Assembly (NCBI GenBank): GCA_045564455.1
Contig: JBJLHG010000001.1
Span: forward strand, 186,001-250,000
Direction of reading: 5' to 3'
DNA length: 64,000 nt
Origin: CASICS01 sp045564455
Lineage (GTDB): Bacteria > Pseudomonadota > Gammaproteobacteria > Magnimaribacterales > AG-339-G14
Positions 46,601 to 54,790 of this stretch are shown piece by piece. Both the position numbers and the translations under genes were made by a program. Position 1 is the stretch's first letter, and each line of letters starts with the position of its first letter. A model generated the notes under the pieces. It had not been told where the DNA came from. It made no database searches and worked only from the letters and a program-made list of their open reading frames with translations.

Positions 46601-46689
46601 GGGCAATGTGTTTTGGTGTTCTTGGTTCAGCAATGATAGCTTTATTGTTGATACCGTCAATGTTTTGCTATTTGGGAAAAGTAGAATAA
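43633..46689 (+). CDS. RND-family efflux pump, inner membrane subunit
   Basis: The 1018-residue AcrB-like protein has twelve predicted membrane helices in two halves, each with a large periplasmic loop. Family motifs include PGATPERVETQISDVLE near 52-68, GLLIDNSIIVVEDF in the fourth helix region near 400-413, and GLAGLAINDSIVVLSHLNEE in the second half. The proton-relay Asp in TM4 is present (IDNS). Substrate range is unknown; no outer membrane factor gene follows. It ends 11 bases before the convergent Wzi-like gene. Confidence 0.94.
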   Translation: MKKIVDLYLDRPRIFILAILFIFIGGLLSYDALPRQENPQLAERWGDVTAVLPGATPERVETQISDVLETALRELDEIKTLDSKSLSGVGRVGIEFKASVSSNQTDEVWAKVEDKITETNELLPPGTTTSLNTSGPPTTVLFAFQWLGESEPQMIILSRLASQFKRKLSNIVNSEKSIIYGDSKEEIYIGADLDLLADTGMNLESLAVAIRQYDSKQAIGNIVGKDSEFRIKAQDNVSVINDLKKLPLKVIGDYQTLRLEDVAIVNKLPVDPPIEFVTFNGKPSVFVEVRGKFSQRTDLYADAVLSVADKFKKDLPEEISLEVVFNEADFVKSKFSFLLQSILIATFVVLFLSYLMLGPRSAIIVSAVVPLTILLVLIGCTVLGVPLHQTSVTGIILSLGLLIDNSIIVVEDFRYRKSLNLLNREAIYSSIKHLSFPLLAATVTTGLAFMPMAVGKGASPEFVGDMAITIILAVSSSLFLALTVVPVLLKTIDESNFLNLKKSKNEGYININILNKYKTFLNWALTKPKRALIISLILPITGFLSFGFLDTDFFPNQGKNMFKVEVELDSNSSIFSTQERIASIREQVLLEDYIESDMWWIGRRLPRILYNVIGGSSGEGSDNLATGVYFTNSYSEMDKNLESLAKKLESDHADVRIRISKFTNGPPVEFPVNIGIFGDDVEILRNLGEELKTIISKSPQVSDVLAEQSASITGLEINLDEVDLAFSNISSKEVLSQISSSTRGLYVGSMLDGNKEIPIRIKNINTESSEINQTSLLAIPRENGFDYVESFSDVSYTSEVNQINRYQGSRNNSVKAAVYPGRLASSVLNDVDEELKEFEESLPVGYSLAQFGDAEERAESFGQLFSTFFLFLGLIVITLVMILNSFAQAGIILLVGVLCVGLGFLGMLVGFQNFGFIGLVGIVGLAGLAINDSIVVLSHLNEEAGDGKISKEKLIGTTVRSTRHILTTSITTVGGLFPLLFDIFFETLAWAMCFGVLGSAMIALLLIPSMFCYLGKVE

Positions 46690-46699
46690 AAAAATTTTA

Positions 46700-48184
46700 T
46701 TAAAGCTTATAAATCAAAGAAGCTCCGAACACATTTTTATCAATAAGATTATTATTAAACTCTAATTTTCTATCTGTTAAGAGCAAGTTAATTTCAATAC
46801 TTAAATCTTTGTTTATCGTCTTATTAATCTTTGTCTTTAATCCCTTAATCACATTGGCTGAATTACCCCATACACTTTGTCCAGATCCATCTTTATTTAA
46901 ATCTGCATAAAAAAGATCTATTTTGAATGAGTCTTTTACATTAATTTCTTTTATGAAAGAAAATTGACTATAAATTGAATCATTATCGATGAAAGCTGCT
47001 ATTGGAAGTCCTTTGTACCGATGACCATTCTGGTAAACACCATGTTCATAAGTAACGTTGTATCTTTGTCCTGCAACTGAATGCCATACTGCATCTGTTT
47101 TTGAAATTTCAAAAATGAACGAATTAAGCAAGCCTTTATCAGACTCAAATTTAATTTCTGTTCCGATTGTATGAGTATGATGTGAAAGAGGTTGATGCCA
47201 TTCAGGACCTCCATCGTCTGCGCCTTGCTGAACATAAAAAGAAATTAAATTATTTTTAAATAAAAAATCATACTTTACATCAATTGCAGCAATTTGATTA
47301 GAAGGGTCATGTTCAAAGGAATTTAAATCAGTTCTTTCGTTTGAACCAACTATATTATCAGCTCCTTCTAATGCTCCAAAAAAAGCCTTAATTAGAATAT
47401 CGCCATTTTCTTTTCTATTTTCTCCACCAATCATCATAGTTCTTGTAAATCCAATCTGAAGATTGTTAAAAGGAATGAAGGTCATTCTTGAACCGATCAA
47501 ATATGGATTAGGAACAGCTCTATTTGATTCAAGACGATTAACAAAAAGAGAAAAATTAGTTTTTCCGATGAACGAAAGAAGGCCGTCAAACTCAAAACCA
47601 GAAAGAGATTGAACAAATACCCCCGGCGAAGGTCGGGCAAAGTTGGATAAAATTAAATTATTATTATGAGTCGGTCCCCACCAACGATTAAGGGATCCAA
47701 AACCAAAAACTAAATTCCAGTTAGTATAAGCGATATAGCTTTCATCAAAATGATAATCAGTTTTATTAACTCTATTTTCATAAGATGAAATTTTAAATTG
47801 ATATGTTAAATTATTCCCTTGATATGAAATTTGATAAGACAATGAATTTTTTCCATTCCATGCATCATCGATATTTCTAACAGGCAAGATTTCACTAAAA
47901 ACATTGAGTTTTATTTCATGACGCTTTGTTTCATTTTCAAAAACTGAATTTACTTTCTGACGATACAAAATATGATCTACATCATAACTTTTGTTTGAAA
48001 GGGTGTTGTTTAGCATTCCTTTAGTAAGAGGATAAGTAGTAGTATCCGTATTTGCATAATTTTGATTAAGATAAATTTCAATTTTTTTAATTTTGATTTC
48101 ATCATTAGGGCCAATTAATGCGGATGCATTGATAAAGTTAGTAAATATAAGAATTATAAATATTAAAAATTTAAAATATTTCAT
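46700..48184 (-). CDS. Wzi-like outer membrane beta-barrel (capsule assembly family)
   Basis: The 494-residue protein has a signal peptide ending at INA (about 20) and a barrel of alternating strands. Wzi-family marks include NRWWGPTHNNNLILSNFARPSPGV near 165-190, HRYKGLPIAAFIDNDSIYS, and a C-terminal strand ending YKL. Wzi anchors capsular polysaccharide in E. coli. No capsule export genes lie near, so it may hold another surface glycan. Confidence 0.82.
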   Translation of the reverse strand: MKYFKFLIFIILIFTNFINASALIGPNDEIKIKKIEIYLNQNYANTDTTTYPLTKGMLNNTLSNKSYDVDHILYRQKVNSVFENETKRHEIKLNVFSEILPVRNIDDAWNGKNSLSYQISYQGNNLTYQFKISSYENRVNKTDYHFDESYIAYTNWNLVFGFGSLNRWWGPTHNNNLILSNFARPSPGVFVQSLSGFEFDGLLSFIGKTNFSLFVNRLESNRAVPNPYLIGSRMTFIPFNNLQIGFTRTMMIGGENRKENGDILIKAFFGALEGADNIVGSNERTDLNSFEHDPSNQIAAIDVKYDFLFKNNLISFYVQQGADDGGPEWHQPLSHHTHTIGTEIKFESDKGLLNSFIFEISKTDAVWHSVAGQRYNVTYEHGVYQNGHRYKGLPIAAFIDNDSIYSQFSFIKEINVKDSFKIDLFYADLNKDGSGQSVWGNSANVIKGLKTKINKTINKDLSIEINLLLTDRKLEFNNNLIDKNVFGASLIYKL

Positions 48185-48263
48185 AAATTAAGACATATTT
48201 TTGTAAAAGAAAAAAATTCTAAGAATAAGTATAATTGATTAAAGATAAACCCAAATACAAATC

Positions 48264-49319
48264 ATGAAAAAATTTTTATATATTCTGACCTTTTTATTAC
48301 TTTTAGTGATTTCGATTTATATTTTATTTGGTAATAATTCTTTCCAAAATGCCATGGTAGAAAGAATTTTTAAAGGTAATCTAGAAGCTGCAAATGACTT
48401 CTTTAAAAATGCTGATGAAAATAGATTAGATATCTTTTTTTGTGGATCTGGCTCGCCTCTATCTAGAGATGCAGAGGGTGCTCAATGCATTGCATTTATA
48501 ATAGGCACCGATATATACATAATAGATGCTGGCCAAGATAGTTCGCGTAAACTTTCTTCTGCATTTCCTCCCTCCTTAATTAAAGCAGTCTTTCTTACTC
48601 ACGCTCACTCAGACCATATGGCTGATTTAGATGAATTGAACTTTATGAGATGGGTTGCAGGGAGCCGAGAGCCATTGAATGTTTATGGAAGCTCAGAAAT
48701 ACTCAATGTGGTAAATGGACTCAATCTTGCGTACCAAAATGATGAAAATTATCGCGTGGATCACCACGGAGAAGATTTTGTTAACAGGGAAGGTAGACTT
48801 ATGATTCCAAATGTTCATCAGCCATCTAATAATCCTCAAACTATTTACGTTGATGAAAATATCACAGTTGAGTCTTTTTTAGTTGACCATTTTCCAGTTA
48901 AAGAAGCTATCGGCTTTAGAATTTCATTTGGTGATAAATTAATCATAGTTTCTGGAGATACAGAAATTAGTGAAAATGTTTTTTCATTAGTAGATGGATC
49001 TAATATTTTGATCCATGATGGAATGATCAAGGAGCATGTTTTGTTACTCGAAAAGGCAGCTAGTGAAATGCAAAGTAGACTGGAAATTGCTTTTCACGAT
49101 ATTCTTGATTATCACGCTGATGTCAAAGATATTAAAGAAAATCTTTCTGATAAAGACTTAGATTTATTAATAATCAATCATCTTGTTCCGCCTAAAAATC
49201 CAATAGGCAATAGATATATTAATGATTTATTTTCTGATACTACCTATGATTTTTTACTTGCACAAGATGAAGATATAATAAGCCTTTCAAAAGGTTCCAA
49301 CGAAATAACAATTAAATAA
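48264..49319 (+). CDS. Membrane-anchored metallo-beta-lactamase-fold hydrolase
   Basis: The 351-residue protein starts with a hydrophobic anchor or signal (4-22), so the catalytic part is likely periplasmic. Metal-binding motifs are LTHAHSDHMADL near 111-122, VDHFPV, VSGDTE near 232-237 and a late INHLVPP. Overall order resembles RNase Z and arylsulfatase-type members, but a periplasmic position argues against tRNA processing. The substrate is unknown. Confidence 0.87.
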   Translation: MKKFLYILTFLLLLVISIYILFGNNSFQNAMVERIFKGNLEAANDFFKNADENRLDIFFCGSGSPLSRDAEGAQCIAFIIGTDIYIIDAGQDSSRKLSSAFPPSLIKAVFLTHAHSDHMADLDELNFMRWVAGSREPLNVYGSSEILNVVNGLNLAYQNDENYRVDHHGEDFVNREGRLMIPNVHQPSNNPQTIYVDENITVESFLVDHFPVKEAIGFRISFGDKLIIVSGDTEISENVFSLVDGSNILIHDGMIKEHVLLLEKAASEMQSRLEIAFHDILDYHADVKDIKENLSDKDLDLLIINHLVPPKNPIGNRYINDLFSDTTYDFLLAQDEDIISLSKGSNEITIK

Positions 49320-49321
49320 CT

Positions 49322-50764
49322 TTAATCTATTTCGTCAGGCTTATATCCCATTACAGCTTTAATCTCTAAGAACTCTTCAAAGCCAAATACTCCCCATTCT
49401 CGACCATTTCCTGATTGTTTAAAGCCTCCAAAAGGATCATTAATTCCAGTAGGTGCATTATTAATATGAATGTTTCCACTTCTTATTCTTCTGGCAACAC
49501 TAAGAGCATGCTCAGGATCTTCTGAGGAGACATAACCTGACAACCCATAAGGTGTATCGTTAGCTATTTGAACAGCATCGTCTTCATCTTTATATGGAAG
49601 TATACAAAGGACGGGGCCAAATATTTCTTCTTTAGCGATAGTCATATCATTGGAAACATTTGCAAATACAGTCGGTTTAACAAAATATCCTTGGTTTAAA
49701 CCCTCTGGTTTTCCTAATCCACCAACAACTACCTCTGCTCCTTCTTCTATTCCTTTTTCAATTAATCCCTGAATTTTATTGAACTGTAAATCACTTACAA
49801 CAGGACCCATAACAGTTTCTTCAGATGATGGATCACCAACAATCAATTCATCAGCAACTTTTTTAGCTGCTTCTTTAGCTTCATCTTGTCTTGATTCTGG
49901 AACTAACATTCTTGACGGCGCATTACATGATTGACCAGTATTATTGAACATATGTTTTGTGCCTCTGGCTACAGCTTTTGAAAAATCAGCATCGTCTAAA
50001 ATTATATTTGCTGATTTACCGCCCAATTCTTGATGAACTCTTTTAACCGTATCAGCAGATCCTTTTGCAACAGCTATTCCTGCTCTTGTTGAGCCAGTAA
50101 AAGACATCATATCAATTCCATCATGAGAAGACATGGCTTCTCCGACTGTTGGACCATCACCATTTACTAAATTAAATACTCCTTTAGGAACACCAGCTTC
50201 GTGCAAAACTTCAGCTAATAAAATAGCATTCATAGGAGCAATTTCAGTTGGTTTTAACACCATAGTGCAACCAGCAGCTATTGCCGGACCAACTTTACAA
50301 GTGATTTGATTTATCGGCCAATTCCACGGCGTTATCATCCCAACAACACCAATTGGCTCTTTTCTAATTAACGTTTCTCCTCTTATTTCTTCAAATTGAT
50401 AGTTTTGAAGAGTAGAAAGTGCAGTTGCAAAATGTCCAATTCCTGAAGCTGCTTGTGCATTTTTTGCTAATGTTATTGGAGCTCCGTTTTCTAAAGATAT
50501 TATTTCCGCAATTTCAGGAGAACGAGTCATATAAATTTCTACAATTTTTTGAAGCAAGGCAACTCTTTCTTCTACAGTTGTTTGGCTAAAAGTAATAAAA
50601 GCCTCTTGAGCTGCTTTAACAGCAGCATCAACATCATCTTTATCTCCTAGAGCAATAGTTCCCATAACTTCTTCTGTTGCAGGATTAATTACATCCATAG
50701 TTTTTAATTCATTTATTGGATCTACCCATTCACCATTGATATAAAACTTTTCATAATTTTTCAT
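49322..50764 (-). CDS. NAD(P)-dependent aldehyde dehydrogenase
   Basis: The 480-residue enzyme has GMITPWNWPINQI near 140-152, the SFTGSTRAG nucleotide loop and the general base Glu in ELGGKSANIIL near 243-253. The nucleophile Cys is in NTGQSCNAPSR near 278-288. It oxidises an aldehyde to the acid; the specific substrate is unknown. It is the third gene of a minus-strand run with an enoyl-CoA hydratase and an acyl-CoA carboxylase subunit, pointing to acyl or terpenoid breakdown. Confidence 0.93.
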   Translation of the reverse strand: MKNYEKFYINGEWVDPINELKTMDVINPATEEVMGTIALGDKDDVDAAVKAAQEAFITFSQTTVEERVALLQKIVEIYMTRSPEIAEIISLENGAPITLAKNAQAASGIGHFATALSTLQNYQFEEIRGETLIRKEPIGVVGMITPWNWPINQITCKVGPAIAAGCTMVLKPTEIAPMNAILLAEVLHEAGVPKGVFNLVNGDGPTVGEAMSSHDGIDMMSFTGSTRAGIAVAKGSADTVKRVHQELGGKSANIILDDADFSKAVARGTKHMFNNTGQSCNAPSRMLVPESRQDEAKEAAKKVADELIVGDPSSEETVMGPVVSDLQFNKIQGLIEKGIEEGAEVVVGGLGKPEGLNQGYFVKPTVFANVSNDMTIAKEEIFGPVLCILPYKDEDDAVQIANDTPYGLSGYVSSEDPEHALSVARRIRSGNIHINNAPTGINDPFGGFKQSGNGREWGVFGFEEFLEIKAVMGYKPDEID

Positions 50765-50775
50765 ATTTTTTCCTT

Positions 50776-52302
50776 TTAATTAATTAATCTTGCCTTTAAT
50801 TGAGGCTGTACTCTTTCAATCCACTTGCAAAGATACTGTCTTGTTTCGCTTGGGTCAATAATTTCATGAACAGAAAAAGATTCTGCTCTGGAAAATGGAT
50901 TTTGTTTTTTAGCTAATTCATTTTCAATTTCTTTTCTTTTTTCTTCAGGATTTTTAGCATTGGCTATTTCTTTTGCAAATGCTATGGCAACTCCTCCTTC
51001 TAAGGGTAATGCTCCAGATTCTGATGATGGCCAAGATAATACATACGGATTAGGAGCAAAATGAGCAGCTGCTGCTACTCCAAATGCTTTTCTTACGAGA
51101 ACTGTTGCCCAAGGTACTGTTGTTTCGGAAACAGATAAAACAGCTTCCGTGCCATATAAAATAGTGGCCTGCTTTTCAGCCTCAGGCCCAATCAAAAATC
51201 CTGGCTCATCAACAAATGTAATAATTGGTATATGAAAAGTTTCACACAATTTAACAAATCTTGAAGTTTTTTTTGCGTTATCTGCAGTCATAGACCCTGC
51301 ATAAAAGTTACTATCATTTGCAAATACACCAAAAGAATAACCATTTAATCTTGCAAAGCCAGTAATAATTCCTCTTCCATAAAAGTTAGTCATTTCAAAA
51401 AAACTATTCTTATCAAAAACTGCTTTAAGAATTTCTCTCATTTCATAACTTTTATTTCGTTCCTTAGGAATTATTTCTAAGAGTGATTTGGAAATTCTTT
51501 CCACTGGATCATTAGTTTTTTGATGAGGTGCTAATTCGTAAATATTTTGAGGGAAAAAAGAGAGAAAAGTTTTAATTTGATTTAGTGCATCTTCTTCATT
51601 TTCAGCTACATTGTCTGTTACGCCATTTGATTTATGGATTTCAGAACCTCCCAACTCCTCTTTGGTAAAGTTTTTTCCAAATGCTCTTGAAACTACCGCT
51701 GGACCAGCAACTAAAATTTGAGAAGTAGATTTAGTCATGACTCTAAAATGCGATGCGACAAACCTGGATGCTGGAAGACCTGCTACAGGACCTAAAGCCG
51801 CACTTGCTACAGGCACAGTTCTCAAGGAATCCGCTACTGATTTAAACCTAGATTTAGAAAAAACAGGATCTGCATCAGATGATTGCTTTGGACCTGCAAC
51901 TGATCCACCACCTCCTTCATGAAGCCTAACTAGAGGAACTTTATATTGAATAGCCAAGTCTTCTGTATAAACACTTTTTCTGAGACCTGCAGAATTTGGA
52001 GACCCGCCTTTTACTGTAAAGTCCTCTCCACCGATAATTACTTGTCTATTATTAACTTTTCCAAACCCCAAAATAAAATTTGCAGGAGTCATAGTTTCAA
52101 AATTTCCGTCTTTGTCTTTTTCAACTCCTCCGGCTAATTCGCCTAATTCATCAAAAGTATTTTTATCAATTAAAAGTTCAATTCTTTCTCTTAGAGTTAA
52201 CCTTCCTTTTTGATGATGAACCTCAATGGCTTTTTCTCCGCCTTGAGCTTTGGCAGCTTTCTTACGAATTCCTATTTCATTTACTTCTTTTTTCCAAGAC
52301 AT
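50776..52302 (-). CDS. Acyl-CoA carboxylase, carboxyltransferase (beta) subunit
   Basis: The 508-residue protein has both crotonase-like carboxyltransferase halves: RLHEGGGGSVAGPKQSS near 122-138, and IITFVDEPGFLIGPEAEKQ near 355-373 followed by GVAAAAHFAP. The family includes propionyl-, methylcrotonyl- and geranyl-CoA carboxylases. The biotin-carboxylase alpha subunit is not in the window and must be elsewhere if the enzyme works as usual. It lies 2 bases after the hydratase gene. Confidence 0.92.
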   Translation of the reverse strand: MSWKKEVNEIGIRKKAAKAQGGEKAIEVHHQKGRLTLRERIELLIDKNTFDELGELAGGVEKDKDGNFETMTPANFILGFGKVNNRQVIIGGEDFTVKGGSPNSAGLRKSVYTEDLAIQYKVPLVRLHEGGGGSVAGPKQSSDADPVFSKSRFKSVADSLRTVPVASAALGPVAGLPASRFVASHFRVMTKSTSQILVAGPAVVSRAFGKNFTKEELGGSEIHKSNGVTDNVAENEEDALNQIKTFLSFFPQNIYELAPHQKTNDPVERISKSLLEIIPKERNKSYEMREILKAVFDKNSFFEMTNFYGRGIITGFARLNGYSFGVFANDSNFYAGSMTADNAKKTSRFVKLCETFHIPIITFVDEPGFLIGPEAEKQATILYGTEAVLSVSETTVPWATVLVRKAFGVAAAAHFAPNPYVLSWPSSESGALPLEGGVAIAFAKEIANAKNPEEKRKEIENELAKKQNPFSRAESFSVHEIIDPSETRQYLCKWIERVQPQLKARLIN

Positions 52303-52304
52303 AT

Positions 52305-53165
52305 TTATTCAAATTCCTTTTCTGTCCACCAAGGATAAAAACTAGGCATATCTTTAGAAACTTTTCCTGGGAATTCTGGCTTTCTTTTTTCAAGAAATGA
52401 CATTACACCTTCTTCAGCTTCACCTGATCTACCTAACTCATTAACAGCTCTAGAATCTACTTTATGAGCCTCCATCGGATCATCGGCGCCAAGCATTCTC
52501 CACATTAATTGCCTAGTTAAAGCTACTGAAATTTGAGAACTTTCAGCAGTGAAGTCTCTTGCTATTTTTAGAGCTTTATCAATTAAGTCTTCTTCGTTTA
52601 CTACTTCAGAAACTAATTTATATTCCTTAGCTTCTGCAGCGTCAATTACCTTACCTGAATAACACAATTTAAGCGCACTCTCTATCCCTATAAGTCTAGG
52701 TAAAAACCAGCTGGATGCTGCCTCAGGAACAATTCCACGTTTGGCAAAAACAAATCCAAACCTTGCCTTATTTGAACATATACGTGCATCCATCGGAAGA
52801 AGCATTGTTGCACCGATACCAACAGCAACTCCATTTATTGCAGCAATTAAAGGTTTAGTAGATTTAAATAATCTTAAAGTCAGAAGACCGCCTGAATCTC
52901 TAACCACATCACTCTTCTTATCAGCCCTATCAGAGGAGTCGAAAGTATCACCACCGGAAGATAAATCTGCTCCAGCACAGAATGCCTTTCCGTCTCCAGT
53001 AAATATAATTGATCTAATTTCGTCATTATTTTCACTTTCATCAAGGGCGTGCACTATTTCTTCCTGCATCCTTTTTGTGAATGTATTCATTTTATCGGGC
53101 CTGGATAGATAAATAATCAAAGAATTTTCTTTAATTATAGTTTTTATATTTTTATAAGTTTTCAT
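52305..53165 (-). CDS. Enoyl-CoA hydratase / isomerase family protein
   Basis: The 286-residue crotonase-fold enzyme shows the oxyanion motif FCAGADLSSG near 62-71 and the second motif INGVAVGIGATMLLPMD near 109-125. The usual catalytic Glu position is followed by ARFGFVFAKRGIVPEAASSW. It is the first gene of the minus-strand acyl-CoA operon and is divergent from the SAM riboswitch. The exact substrate is unknown. Confidence 0.93.
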   Translation of the reverse strand: MKTYKNIKTIIKENSLIIYLSRPDKMNTFTKRMQEEIVHALDESENNDEIRSIIFTGDGKAFCAGADLSSGGDTFDSSDRADKKSDVVRDSGGLLTLRLFKSTKPLIAAINGVAVGIGATMLLPMDARICSNKARFGFVFAKRGIVPEAASSWFLPRLIGIESALKLCYSGKVIDAAEAKEYKLVSEVVNEEDLIDKALKIARDFTAESSQISVALTRQLMWRMLGADDPMEAHKVDSRAVNELGRSGEAEEGVMSFLEKRKPEFPGKVSKDMPSFYPWWTEKEFE

Positions 53166-53172
53166 AAATATC

Positions 53173-53201
53173 TTGCTAATAGTAAATTATTTTGTTTATA
53201 T
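53173..53201 (+). promoter_or_regulatory. Promoter of the metY riboswitch transcript
   Basis: TTGCTA (53173-53178) and TTATAT (53196-53201) are separated by 17 bases. Transcription would then begin about 53208, a few bases before the riboswitch first stem. The -35 is a fair match and the -10 is weak. Confidence 0.5.
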
Positions 53202-53211
53202 GTCATCAACA

Positions 53212-53264
53212 AGCGTTGATTTAACCTAACTTGCAAACGCTATATAAACTCTGCTAAACAAGAC
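53212..53264 (+). ncRNA. SAM-II riboswitch
   Basis: The sequence follows the SAM-II consensus closely: a 6-bp P1 (AGCGTT / AACGCT), the invariant TGATTTAACC after its first strand, TTGCAAACGC closing P1, then TATAAAC and TGCTAAA forming the pseudoknot P2. This is the H-type pseudoknot that binds S-adenosylmethionine. It lies 73 bases before metY, whose product makes homocysteine in the methionine pathway, a classical target of this class. Confidence 0.9.
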
Positions 53265-53272
53265 AAATTATG

Positions 53273-53305
53273 ACCTGTTTAGCGAAAGCTAACAGGTTTT
53301 TTTTT
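53273..53305 (+). terminator. Riboswitch-controlled intrinsic terminator
   Basis: A stem ACCTGT(T)TAGC / GCTAACAGGT with one bulged T and a GAAA tetraloop is followed by nine T residues. Its first strand, TGTTTAGC (53276-53283), is perfectly complementary to GCTAAACA (53253-53260) in the aptamer. Pseudoknot formation with SAM would free the terminator, and its absence would allow the antiterminator pairing. Confidence 0.85.
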
Positions 53306-53336
53306 ACTATTTTTAATTAATATAAAAGGAGAGACA

Positions 53337-54638
53337 ATGTCTTACGAAGGAAAAAATTTAGAAACAATTGCCTTACATACTGGCTGGAGGGCAGACGAAA
53401 CTACTGGCTCAGTAGCTGTGCCGATTCACCAAACTACTAGTTACCAATTTAATGATACAGCTCATGCTGCATCTTTATTTTCTCTTGCAGAGTTAGGAAA
53501 TATTTATACAAGAATAATGAATCCTACGACGGCAGTATTTGAAACAAGATTAGCTGCATTAACTGGCGGTGTTGCTGGTTTAGCAGTATCTTCTGGACAG
53601 ACTGCTTCTGCTTATTCAATACAAAATTTAGCTAGAAACGGAGATAATATTGTCTCTTCTTCTCACTTATATGGAGGAACTTATAATCAATTTAAAAATA
53701 ATCTTCATGAAATGGGCATTGAAGTTAGATTCGTAGATCCTTCTGATCCAGCTAACTTTGAAAAAGCAACTGATGACAAAACTAGGGCTTATTTCGGAGA
53801 AACTCTTCCAAACCCAAAGTTAGAGGTATTTCCAATTGGCGAAGTAGCTGAAATAGGAAGAAAGCATGGTATTCCATTAATTATGGATAATACTGCAGCA
53901 CCTCTTTTGTGTAAGCCTTTTGAGCATGGTGCAGCTATTTGCACCTACTCAACCACTAAATACATTGGTGGACATGGAACAACTATAGGTGGAGCCATCA
54001 TAGATGGTGGGAATTTTGATTGGGGCGCTGCTGGAGCTGATCGTCAACCTGGATTGAATACCCCTGACCCATGTTACAACGGTATTATCTGGGATGAAGC
54101 AATTACTCCTAACATGGGCCCAATTGCTTATATCATGAAGCTTAGAACAACAATCTTAAGAGATTTAGGAGGTGCAATGAGTCCTCAAAGCGCATGGATG
54201 TTTATTCAAGGGATGGAAACGCTGCCTCTAAGAATGCGTGAACATGCCAAAAACGCTCAAGCTGTAGCTGAGTTCTTAGCTAGCAATGATAAAGTTCAAT
54301 CTGTTACTTACCCAAGTCTTACAGAAGGAGCTCAAAAAGAAAAAGCAGATAAATACATGTCCGGTGGATATGGCGCTTTAATTGGATTTGAATTACCAGG
54401 AGGCAAAGAAGCCGGCAGTAAATTCATTGATTCTTTAGAGCTGCTATATCATGTGGCTAACATTGGAGATGCTAGGTCTTTGGCAATTCATCCAGCAACT
54501 ACCACACACAGTCAATTATCTTCTGAAGAGCAACTTTCTGCTGGAGTTACTCCTGGTTACGTTAGGCTATCGATAGGCATCGAGCATATTGACGATATTA
54601 TTGCTGATATATCCCAAGCAATAGACAAAGCTAGTTAG
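53337..54638 (+). CDS. metY: O-acetylhomoserine sulfhydrylase
   Basis: This PLP enzyme makes homocysteine from O-acetylhomoserine and sulfide. The 433 residues carry VAVPIHQTTSYQF near 25-37 and the SSSHLYGGTYNQF loop. The cofactor lysine lies in TYSTTKYIGGHGT near 204-216, and SLAIHPATTTHSQLS near the end. Family length and HPATTTH motif fit MetY rather than MetB/MetC. A strong AAGGAGAG ribosome site precedes the ATG. SAM represses it through the upstream riboswitch. Confidence 0.96.
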   Translation: MSYEGKNLETIALHTGWRADETTGSVAVPIHQTTSYQFNDTAHAASLFSLAELGNIYTRIMNPTTAVFETRLAALTGGVAGLAVSSGQTASAYSIQNLARNGDNIVSSSHLYGGTYNQFKNNLHEMGIEVRFVDPSDPANFEKATDDKTRAYFGETLPNPKLEVFPIGEVAEIGRKHGIPLIMDNTAAPLLCKPFEHGAAICTYSTTKYIGGHGTTIGGAIIDGGNFDWGAAGADRQPGLNTPDPCYNGIIWDEAITPNMGPIAYIMKLRTTILRDLGGAMSPQSAWMFIQGMETLPLRMREHAKNAQAVAEFLASNDKVQSVTYPSLTEGAQKEKADKYMSGGYGALIGFELPGGKEAGSKFIDSLELLYHVANIGDARSLAIHPATTTHSQLSSEEQLSAGVTPGYVRLSIGIEHIDDIIADISQAIDKAS

Positions 54639-54649
54639 ATCTTTGTTTT

Positions 54650-54679
54650 AAAAAAAGGAAGCTTAGGCTTCCTTTTTTT
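54650..54679 (+). terminator. Rho-independent terminator after metY
   Basis: An A-tract and GGAAGC / GCTTCC stem with a TTAG loop ends in seven T residues. It lies about 12 bases after the metY stop. With the A-T arms included, the stem reaches 13 bp. Confidence 0.88.
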
Positions 54680-54790
54680 GTTTTGAATAAAACTCCAAAA
54701 ATAAAAAAATAAGTTTTAAAGTTTTATTTCATTTACACTGCCATTCAAATTACTCATCCTTTAATCTATTACCTCTCAATATAAAATTAA

